From the NCBI GenBank assembly GCA_963805705.1, contig CAWDVH010000005.1:186001-250000 (forward strand): a stretch of 64,000 nt of DNA, written 5' to 3'. Shown in pieces: positions 57,784-64,000 of the stretch. A program made the translations under genes and the position numbers. Position 1 is the stretch's first letter. Every line of letters begins with the position of its first letter. This stretch comes from CAWDVH01 sp963805705 (GTDB lineage Bacteria; Actinomycetota; Actinomycetes; Streptosporangiales; Streptosporangiaceae). The notes under the pieces are model-generated. The model made no database searches and was not told the origin of the DNA. It saw only the letters and a program-made list of their open reading frames with translations.

Positions 57784-58692
57784 GGCTGACGCGGGTGGCT
57801 CCCCAAGCAGTTCGCGTACCTCCAGGTAGTTCAGCGAGGGAAGCCAGTCGCCTGGACCCAGGCGCCTGATGACCTCCGCCTGGATAGCGGGAGATATCAG
57901 CTCATCGGCGTCCTCGCGCGTGGGCCTGGTCTCCCGTTCGACGACGGTCATCACCGCGCCGCTGATCCTCTCGTCGTGCTCAGCGAAGTCAGCCCGGATC
58001 TCGAAGCACCGCCCCGGCCTGGCACTGTCCGGCCTGGCGGTTTCCTCGCTGGTGCGCTTGCGGTACTCCTCGGGGGTCTCCCGGCGGGAGACGAAGTCGT
58101 AGCCAAGGAAGCTGAACAGGCGCCAGGTAAATCCGTCGGCCAGGCGCCACGGCCACGGCGCGGGACCGTCGAGCGTCAGCGTCCAGTCATCAGCGAACCG
58201 GTCCTCGGTGTCGCGGTGGCCGCTGCCCGGCGACGCCGGGTCGACGCCCTCGATGTACCGGCGGCCGCTGTACTCGAACCAGATCCTGACCGCGGGCGGC
58301 ACGGCATCTGCGTCGATGCGGCGGAAGGTGATGCCCCTGACCCGCAGGCCACCGACCACCACCTGAGTGCGCTCTGCGTCCGCGCCGGAATGCCGGGGGT
58401 GCAGCAGCGCCTGGATAGCCTCCGGGCGGGCCATAGCGGCCAGCTCGCGCTCATCGCCGCCGATCGCCGCTACCCAGGCGGCGATGACCCGGCGCACCGA
58501 GGCCACCATGAAGTCGGCCGCCATGTAACCGGCGGCGAAGCGATCTTCCGCGGCTCGTGCCGCCCGGACCGCCCCCGCGGCCCTTTCCCATTCGACCTGC
58601 GCGGACGGCACGGAAGCGAGCGACTCAGGACTGGCGTTCCCGGCGGCGGCCCCGTCGCGCGGCCCGGCCGTGTCGTCTGGGGACGATGTCAT
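57769..58692 (-). CDS. hypothetical protein, possible Tim44/NTF2-like fold
   Basis: A 307-residue soluble protein. The N-terminus is Ala/Ser-rich and disordered. The middle (VASVRRVIAAWVAAIGGDERELAAMARPEAIQALLHP, then ADDWTLTLDGPAPWPWRLADGFTWRLFSFLGYDFVSRRETPEEYRKR) has the pattern of a Tim44-like/NTF2-like cone fold, but the match is weak. It overlaps the upstream NTF2-like gene by 4 bp (ATGA). Function unknown. Confidence 0.65.
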   Translation of the reverse strand: MTSSPDDTAGPRDGAAAGNASPESLASVPSAQVEWERAAGAVRAARAAEDRFAAGYMAADFMVASVRRVIAAWVAAIGGDERELAAMARPEAIQALLHPRHSGADAERTQVVVGGLRVRGITFRRIDADAVPPAVRIWFEYSGRRYIEGVDPASPGSGHRDTEDRFADDWTLTLDGPAPWPWRLADGFTWRLFSFLGYDFVSRRETPEEYRKRTSEETARPDSARPGRCFEIRADFAEHDERISGAVMTVVERETRPTREDADELISPAIQAEVIRRLGPGDWLPSLNYLEVRELLGEPPASAQPGP

Positions 58693-59174
58693 GAATCCGC
58701 TCGCTGTGGCGCTGGCGCGGCGAGACTGGGGATGCCCAGCTGGGCGGCCAGCGTGGCGTGATCCCAGAGGATCCGCTGGGAGCGGATCCGGCCGCGCTCG
58801 AAGCCGACGATCGTGATGGTCAGCACCTGCGCCCGCCGGTACGTCGGGCCGACCCCCGGCAGTAGCCAGGGCAGCTCCTGGTCATGGGTAAACGACATCG
58901 TCGTCTCGTCGACCAGGTGGAACCGGTCCACGGTCCGGGACACCCTGGTCAGGGCCAGATCATCGGGGACGTGGGGGAGGAACTGCTCGGCGTAGAACCG
59001 CTCGAAGGCCTGGAGCCCGGTGGCGCCGGTCATGGCGGGGATGTGCCGGACCGACGGCTCGGCCGCCAGGTGCGCGAGCGACGCGTTCAGGTCGCGCCGT
59101 ACGAGCGACGCCTCCCGGTGCTCGTCCCACATCTGCTCTAGCTCCCGCATGAACTGCGCGATCGCCGTGGTCAC
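58689..59174 (-). CDS. NTF2-like/SnoaL-like protein
   Basis: A 161-residue protein with the NTF2-like pattern: FMRELEQMWDEHREASLVRRDLNASLAHLAAEPSVRHIPAMTGATGLQAFERFYAEQFLPHVPDDLALTRVSRTVD. Such domains act as small isomerases, cyclases or ligand binders. The GTG at 59174 gives MTTAIAQFM; an ATG at 59147 is possible. It is coupled to the next gene through an ATGA overlap and diverges from the MFS exporter. Confidence 0.8.
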   Translation of the reverse strand: MTTAIAQFMRELEQMWDEHREASLVRRDLNASLAHLAAEPSVRHIPAMTGATGLQAFERFYAEQFLPHVPDDLALTRVSRTVDRFHLVDETTMSFTHDQELPWLLPGVGPTYRRAQVLTITIVGFERGRIRSQRILWDHATLAAQLGIPSLAAPAPQRADS

Positions 59175-59273
59175 GTGCCCAAAGTACCCGGCCCCCCGGC
59201 AGGCGGCCTGGCCGTCAGCGCGCCGCGGCCAGTGCCGAGATGATCTCCATGGTGAAGTCGGCCTGTGCGGAGC

Positions 59274-59295
59274 GCTTACTTGTCGTACGGTAAGC
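59274..59295. promoter_or_regulatory. inverted repeat at the promoter of the MFS-MarR exporter
   Basis: GCTTAC (59274-59279), a 10-nt centre and GTAAGC (59290-59295) lie 37 bp before the ATG at 59332. This is a typical size and position for a TetR- or MarR-type operator; the exporter itself carries a MarR-like domain that could bind here. Confidence 0.55.
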
Positions 59296-59331
59296 AATGT
59301 GCCCCCAGAACCACCGGCCCGGAGGAGCGTC

Positions 59332-61362
59332 ATGACCAGCGCCCAGCTCGCATCCGGGCCGCCGTCGATCGGACAGCGGCGGCTGCTGGTGATCATCGGG
59401 GCGCTGCTGCTCGGGATGCTCCTGGCGGCGCTGGACCAGACCATCGTGGCCACCGCGCTGCCGACCATCGCCGGTGACCTGCACGGCCTGTCTCACCTGT
59501 CCTGGGTGGTGACCGCCTACATCCTGGCCTCCACCGCCTCGACCCCGTTGTGGGGCAAGCTCGGCGACCAGTACGGCCGCAAGATTTTCTTCCAGGCGGC
59601 GATCATCATCTTCCTGGTCGGCTCCGTCCTGTCCGGGCTGAGCACCTCGATGCTGGAGCTGATCGCCTTCCGGGCGGTGCAGGGCATCGGCGGCGGCGGC
59701 CTCATGATCGGCGCCCAGGCGATCGTCGGCGACGTGGTCTCGCCGCGGGACCGGGGCAAGTACCAGGGCATCTTCGGCGCGGTCTTCGGGGTGACCAGCG
59801 TGATCGGCCCGCTGATCGGGGGCTTCTTCGTCCAGCACCTGACGTGGCGGTGGGTGTTCTACATCAACCTGCCCGTCGGGGCCGTCGCCCTGGTGGTCAC
59901 CGCGATCGTGCTGCCCGCCACCGTGACCAGGATCCCGCACGTCATCGACTACCTGGGCACGGTCCTGCTGGCCGGCGCGGCCACCAGCCTGGTCCTGCTG
60001 ACCACCCTGGGGGGCACTACCTATCGCTGGGGCTCGGCCCCCGTCATCATCCTGGCCGTCGCCGGCGTCGTCCTGCTGGCCGGGTTCGTCCTGGCCGAGC
60101 GCCGGGCGGCTGAGCCCGTGCTCCCGCTCCGGCTGTTCGCCAACCGGGTGTTCTCCGTCAGCAGCGCGGTCGGCTTCGTCGTCGGGTTCGCCATGTTCGG
60201 CGCCATCACCTATCTCCCGCAGTACATGCAGGTCGTCAGGGGCTCCAGCCCGACCGCCTCGGGCCTCCAGCTGCTGCCGCTGATGGCGGGCCTGCTGCTG
60301 ACCTCGATACTGTCGGGCATCCTGATCAGCCGCTGGGGCCGCTACAAGATCTTCCCCGTGGCCGGCACCGCGATCATGACGGTGGGCATGTACCTGCTGT
60401 CCCACCTGGGCGTGGCCACCAGCACCCTGGCCAGCTCGGTGTACATGTTCGTTCTCGGCGTCGGGATCGGGGCCGTGATGCAGGTCCTGGTCATCGCCGT
60501 GCAGAACGTGGTGCCCTACCAGGACCTCGGCGTCGCCACCTCCGGCGTGACCTTCTTCCGCTCCATCGGCGGGTCGTTCGGCACCGCGGCCTTCGGCGCG
60601 ATCTTCGCCAGCCAGCTGGCCGGCAACCTGGTCCGCTACCTGGCCGGCACCCCCGTTCCGGCCGGCTTCAGCGCTACCTCAGGAGCCAGTCCCGCCGTCC
60701 TGGCCCAGCTGCCGCCCGCGGTCCACGCCGGCTACATCCATGCCTTCGCGGCGTCCCTGCACACCGTGTTCCTCATCGCCGTGCCCATCACCGCCGTGGC
60801 CTTCGCTCTCACCTTCCTGCTCAAGGAAGTGCCCCTGCGCAAGACCAGTACCGCGCCCAACCCGGCCGACAGCCTGGCCCCCAGTTCCATGCCGTCGGAG
60901 CGCACCTCGGTCGAGGAGATCAGCCGGGCCCTCAGCGTCCTGGCCAACGGGAGCGCCCGCCATCACCTCTACGAGCGCCTCGCCGCCCGGGTCGGCCTCG
61001 ACCTCGACCCGTCGTCCTCCTGGATGCTGCTGCGCATCCACGACAACCCGGATGCGGACGCCGACGAGCTCGCCCGGCGGCTGCACCTGCCGCGGGCCTC
61101 GCTGGCGCCGCTCATCAGCGCCCTGGCCGAACGCGGACTGGTCACCCCGCAGGCCCCCGGCGACGGGCGCACCCCGGTGCCAGCCGGGACCATCGGCCTG
61201 ACCAGCGCCGGAGACGCCGCGGCGAGCAGCCTGGTCACCGCGCGGCGCGACGCCCTGCGCGACTTCGTGCAGGACTGGGATCCGGACGACCACGCCGAGC
61301 TGGCGCAGCTGGTGACCCGCCTGGCCAGGTACCTGATCCAGGAGCCCGCCCCCGTGTCCTGA
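59332..61362 (+). CDS. DHA2-type MFS drug exporter fused to a MarR winged helix
   Basis: A 676-residue protein. Residues ~20-500 form a 14-segment exporter: DQTIVATALPTIAGDL (motif D1), WGKLGDQYGRKIFF (motif A) and GPLIGGFFVQHLTWRWVFYINLP (motif C). Residues ~525-670 are a cytoplasmic MarR-type winged helix (SSSWMLLRIHDNPDADADELARRLHLPRASLAPLISALAERGLVTPQAPGDGRTPVPAGTIGLTSAGDAAA). The ATG follows GGAGGAGC. The fused domain could sense the drug or tether the transporter to DNA. It converges with the TetR gene, one base apart. Confidence 0.93.
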   Translation: MTSAQLASGPPSIGQRRLLVIIGALLLGMLLAALDQTIVATALPTIAGDLHGLSHLSWVVTAYILASTASTPLWGKLGDQYGRKIFFQAAIIIFLVGSVLSGLSTSMLELIAFRAVQGIGGGGLMIGAQAIVGDVVSPRDRGKYQGIFGAVFGVTSVIGPLIGGFFVQHLTWRWVFYINLPVGAVALVVTAIVLPATVTRIPHVIDYLGTVLLAGAATSLVLLTTLGGTTYRWGSAPVIILAVAGVVLLAGFVLAERRAAEPVLPLRLFANRVFSVSSAVGFVVGFAMFGAITYLPQYMQVVRGSSPTASGLQLLPLMAGLLLTSILSGILISRWGRYKIFPVAGTAIMTVGMYLLSHLGVATSTLASSVYMFVLGVGIGAVMQVLVIAVQNVVPYQDLGVATSGVTFFRSIGGSFGTAAFGAIFASQLAGNLVRYLAGTPVPAGFSATSGASPAVLAQLPPAVHAGYIHAFAASLHTVFLIAVPITAVAFALTFLLKEVPLRKTSTAPNPADSLAPSSMPSERTSVEEISRALSVLANGSARHHLYERLAARVGLDLDPSSSWMLLRIHDNPDADADELARRLHLPRASLAPLISALAERGLVTPQAPGDGRTPVPAGTIGLTSAGDAAASSLVTARRDALRDFVQDWDPDDHAELAQLVTRLARYLIQEPAPVS

Positions 61363-61363
61363 T

Positions 61364-61990
61364 CTATCCGGCCCTGGCGGTCACCTGGCCGAGGTTGTCC
61401 GCGGTCAGCGGGCGATGGGCGAGCGGCTCCGGAGCGGGCCGCAGCCCGGCGATAATTATGTCGAGGTGGCGGCGCCATGCGTCGGGCGCGACCCCCTGGG
61501 TCGTCTCGAGGACTCCGCGGATGGACCACAGGATGATGGTCAGGTCGGTGCTGGTGAGGTCGGCGCGGACCCGGCCGTTGCTCTTGGCGTCGGCGAGCAG
61601 GGCCGCGATCAGGCTCCGTATCTCCGGCCCCGATTCGTGCTCGGTACCGGCGCGCCACAAGCGGGGCAGGCAGCCGCGATGTGCCGCCTGGCAGGCGCTG
61701 GCTGCTTCGAGAAAGTACTCAAGGCCCGTGCCGCCGGGCTGCCCGGCGGCTTCCCTGGCCAGCCGGAGCATGGTGGTCATCACGTCGTCGACCAGCGCCG
61801 CGATCAGGGCTTCCTTGGTCGGGAACCGCCGGTAAAGCGTCCCCATCCCCACCCCGGCGACGCGGGCGATCTCCTCGACGCCAGCCTCGAGGCCATGCTC
61901 GGCGAACACCTGCGTGGCCGCGTCCAGCAGGCGCTGCCGGTTCTGCGCGGCGTCGCGGCGCAAGGGCCGCCCGGCGGCCGTCGCAGGCAT
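61364..61990 (-). CDS. TetR-family regulator
   Basis: A 208-residue repressor with RLLDAATQVFAEHGLEAGVEEIARVAGVGMGTLYRRFPTKEALIAALVDDV as DNA-binding domain. The C-terminal ~120 residues are the SbtR-like ligand domain. The ATG at 61990 lies 13 bp after the MFS stop, so it is the second gene of an exporter-repressor operon. The likely operator is the palindrome at 63527-63557. Confidence 0.92.
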   Translation of the reverse strand: MPATAAGRPLRRDAAQNRQRLLDAATQVFAEHGLEAGVEEIARVAGVGMGTLYRRFPTKEALIAALVDDVMTTMLRLAREAAGQPGGTGLEYFLEAASACQAAHRGCLPRLWRAGTEHESGPEIRSLIAALLADAKSNGRVRADLTSTDLTIILWSIRGVLETTQGVAPDAWRRHLDIIIAGLRPAPEPLAHRPLTADNLGQVTARAG

Positions 61991-62003
61991 CACCGATCTC
62001 GCC

Positions 62004-63476
62004 TCATTCCGGCTCGTCACCCGCGAGTGTTCCCGCGGCCAGCAGGCCGAGCTCGGGGTGCGGCATCGTGTCGGCCTGCCGGTCACGGGTCAGGCTACGC
62101 GCCGTCGGCGGGACCAGCATCGCGGCCAGCGCCGCCCCGATCATCGCGACGGTCAGCAGGGCGAAGCCGCGGGTGTAGCCCGACTCGGTAGGCAGGGCAC
62201 CCGCATGCGCGGTCGAGGTGACGATGCTGCTCATCACGGCCGCGCCGATCGAGCCGCCGATGGTACGGATGTTGGCGTTCATGCCGCTGGCGATCCCGGT
62301 CTGCTCCGGCGGCACGCCCTGGACGACCAGGTTCGACATCGCGGCGAAGGCCATCCCGAACCCGACTCCCTCCACGAGCATGGCCACCACGATCTCCCAC
62401 GGGTGGTCATGGGCGACGGTGAGCAGCACGAAGGGGATGATGCTGATCAGTGCCCCCGCGACCAGCACCATCTTGGCGCCGAAGCGCAGCGTGAGCCGTC
62501 CTGAGGCGACGCCCACCGCAAACATCGCGATGCTGGCCGGCAGCAGGACCAGCCCCGAGCGGGTGATGCTCAGCCCGAAGCCGTACCCTGCCGATGGCGG
62601 CGTCTGCAGGAATTGCGGCAGGAACGCGAAGGTCGCGTACATCCCGACGCCGAACAGCAGTGCGACCAGGTTGGTCGTCCACACCACCGGTATCCGCATC
62701 ATGCGCATGTCCACGAGCGGCTGGGACGACCGGGACTCGACCACGACCCAGGCCACCCCGAGCAGCACGGCCGCCGCGAGCAGCCCCAGTACCCGGGCCG
62801 AGCCCCATCCCCAGGCGGGAGCCTCGCTGATAGCCACCAGCAGCGCCACCAGCCAGCCCGAGAGCAGCACGGCGGCGGCCCAGTTCAGCCGACCGGCCGC
62901 CCGGACGGGGGACTCGGGCACCACCACCCGTGCCGCGACCGTGGCCACCGCGAGAATGATCGCCGGGAACCAGAACAGCCAGTGGTAGTTCAGCGCCGCC
63001 ACGATCGGGCCGGCCAGCACGATGCCCAGGCCGGCCCCGGCCGCGGCCAGCGCCGCGATCACGCCGATCGCGCCCGCCACCCGCTGCTTCGGGAACTCGT
63101 CCCTGATGATGCCGAAGGCCAGCGGAACGACGCCTCCGCCGACCCCCTGGATCACCCGGGCCACGATCATGACCGTGATCGAGCCGGCCAGGGCGGCGAG
63201 CACCGAGCCGACGGTCAGGGCGATCAGCGCGACGACGAGCATCCGCTCCTTGCCCCGCATGTCACCCAGGCGACCCATGATCGGGGTAAAGATCGACGCT
63301 GACAGCAGGTACGCGGTCAGGACCCACGTCACGGCATTCTGCGACGTGTGCAATCCCGCCTGGATCGTCGGCAGCACCGGTATCACCAGCGACTGCAGCA
63401 ACGCAAAGGCGGCGATGGCCGCGGCCAGCACGGCGAATGTTGCCTGGTAGCGGGTGCGCGCGGGCGCAGTGGCCAT
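62004..63476 (-). CDS. DHA2-type MFS transporter
   Basis: A 490-residue exporter with 14 membrane segments: SLVIPVLPTIQAGLHTSQNAVTWVLTAYLLSASIFTPIMGRLGDMRGKERML (motifs D1 and A) and ARVIQGVGGGVVPLAFGIIRDEFP, then GMNANIRTIGGSIGAAVMSSIV. The ATG at 63476 has AAGGGGA upstream. Its operon partner is the TetR repressor, so it is probably drug-inducible efflux. Confidence 0.93.
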   Translation of the reverse strand: MATAPARTRYQATFAVLAAAIAAFALLQSLVIPVLPTIQAGLHTSQNAVTWVLTAYLLSASIFTPIMGRLGDMRGKERMLVVALIALTVGSVLAALAGSITVMIVARVIQGVGGGVVPLAFGIIRDEFPKQRVAGAIGVIAALAAAGAGLGIVLAGPIVAALNYHWLFWFPAIILAVATVAARVVVPESPVRAAGRLNWAAAVLLSGWLVALLVAISEAPAWGWGSARVLGLLAAAVLLGVAWVVVESRSSQPLVDMRMMRIPVVWTTNLVALLFGVGMYATFAFLPQFLQTPPSAGYGFGLSITRSGLVLLPASIAMFAVGVASGRLTLRFGAKMVLVAGALISIIPFVLLTVAHDHPWEIVVAMLVEGVGFGMAFAAMSNLVVQGVPPEQTGIASGMNANIRTIGGSIGAAVMSSIVTSTAHAGALPTESGYTRGFALLTVAMIGAALAAMLVPPTARSLTRDRQADTMPHPELGLLAAGTLAGDEPE

Positions 63477-63526
63477 CAGCAGTTCCCCTTCTTGCATCCG
63501 AAACGGAGCTCCCCGTCGGTACTCAC

Positions 63527-63557
63527 CATACCGGAGCGGAGTCTCCGTTCCGGTATG
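63527..63557. promoter_or_regulatory. 31-bp near-perfect palindrome, TetR operator
   Basis: The arms CATACCGGAGCGGAG (63527-63541) and CTCCGTTCCGGTATG (63543-63557) around one central T match at 14 of 15 pairs. The site is 50-80 bp upstream of the MFS ATG. TetR proteins bind palindromes of this kind, and the encoded repressor is in the same operon. Confidence 0.75.
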
Positions 63558-63640
63558 TCCTACTCGAGCCCCTGGGCCGGCTGCCCGCGATATCGCGGTT
63601 CCTCGGCATATTTCCGGCCGGGCCGGGGAGTTGGCGGCTC

Positions 63641-63802
63641 ATGAGAATTTTCCGGAGTGTGCCCGATTTCCTGATCTGGCTGTTCTGGGTTTTGCTGGCG
63701 ATCATCCTGATCCTGCTGGCCGCGCTGCTCATCCATCACCTGGGCGGGTTCAGGCTCTCGTTCGAGGTGGGCCACTTCTTCTTCAACGTCGGCGTCACCT
63801 GA
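63641..63802 (+). CDS. 53-residue single-transmembrane protein
   Basis: MRIFRSVPDFLIWLFWVLLAIILILLAALLIHHLGGFRLSFEVGHFFFNVGVT: a basic start, one long hydrophobic segment and a Phe-rich tail. GGGGAG lies 10 bp upstream. Small membrane proteins of this type are common in actinomycetes; no function is known. Confidence 0.6.
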   Translation: MRIFRSVPDFLIWLFWVLLAIILILLAALLIHHLGGFRLSFEVGHFFFNVGVT

Positions 63803-63812
63803 AGCGTCCTGG

Positions 63813-64000
63813 TCAGTGCTCGACCTGGTAGTGCGCGACGGCGTCCTCGTCCCATTCCAGGCCGTGGCCAGGGACATCGGGCAGGTGCAGCTGGCCGGAG
63901 CGGACCTCGAACGGGCGGGCGAGTACCGGGTGGGCCCAGTCCTGCCATTCCAGCCACTGCCCGCTGGGCGTGACGCGCAGCAGGTGGCCGGAGACCTCCG
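63813..64000 (-). CDS. enolase-superfamily enzyme C-terminus, cut by the window end
   Basis: The minus strand from about 63998 to 63813 encodes EVSGHLLRVTPSGQWLEWQDWAHPVLARPFEVRSGQLHLPDVPGHGLEWDEDAVAHYQVEH, the usual C-terminal end of mandelate racemase/muconate-lactonising enzymes (LHLPDVPGxGLEWDEDAV). The catalytic barrel and start lie outside the window, so substrate cannot be judged. Confidence 0.8.
   Translation of the reverse strand, partial: EVSGHLLRVTPSGQWLEWQDWAHPVLARPFEVRSGQLHLPDVPGHGLEWDEDAVAHYQVEH

Overview
The window is chromosomal DNA from a high-GC actinomycete. Coding regions are very GC-rich, GTG and TTG starts are common, Shine-Dalgarno sites are strong, and the regulator set is typical of the group (an AfsR/SARP-type regulator plus TetR, MarR, ArsR, PadR, LacI and GlxA families). 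Gene content fits a soil actinomycete of the Streptosporangiales or a related order, but that placement is an inference.

Layout. 0-3.1 kb holds the end of a short-chain dehydrogenase, a GlxA-type regulator and an ArsR/SRPBCC pair. 3.1-11.6 kb is a sugar locus: a GH127-type glycosidase, a binding protein and two permeases on the minus strand, diverging from a LacI regulator and the transporter ATPase. 11.7-19.6 kb holds a TehA/SLAC1 channel, a MarR regulator, a 39-bp repeat array, an EF-Tu-barrel-like orphan, a flavoprotein reductase with a frameshifted regulator, and a dioxygenase/dehydrogenase pair. 19.6-24.1 kb is an antiporter, lipid-kinase and SulP operon. 24.1-31.2 kb has an arylsulfatase remnant, a flippase-like membrane protein, vapBC and a large SARP/NB-ARC/TPR regulator. 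31.3-34.7 kb pairs a frameshifted nitric oxide synthase with a flavohaemoprotein and a DivIVA-like protein. 34.9-38.6 kb has a kdpA remnant, a universal stress protein and transketolase.

38.6-48 kb is accessory. Two large unassigned genes converge there, one with a collagen-like stretch and a coiled-coil/hydrophobic hairpin. Next come a two-transmembrane ThsA-Macro-like protein, a P-loop NTPase translationally coupled to an FRG-domain protein, and an ISL3-type transposase. The NTPase-FRG pair with its divergent Macro neighbour is the best candidate for an undescribed defence or conflict system. 48-64 kb returns to metabolism and drug efflux: an SDR/TetR cluster, a PadR-controlled membrane pair, an M20 amidohydrolase, a pyruvate oxidase, two MFS exporters and a partial enolase-superfamily gene.

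Two patterns recur. First, short tandem duplications (13-22 bp) sit on or just next to stop codons at nine or so genes. Second, three genes (arylsulfatase, an SDR and probably kdpA) keep both ends but have lost the middle, and two more (a COG2345-type regulator and NOS) carry single frameshifts. These may be real erosion or, for the frameshifts, sequencing error in GC-rich runs.

No tRNA, rRNA, CRISPR array or prophage core was seen.
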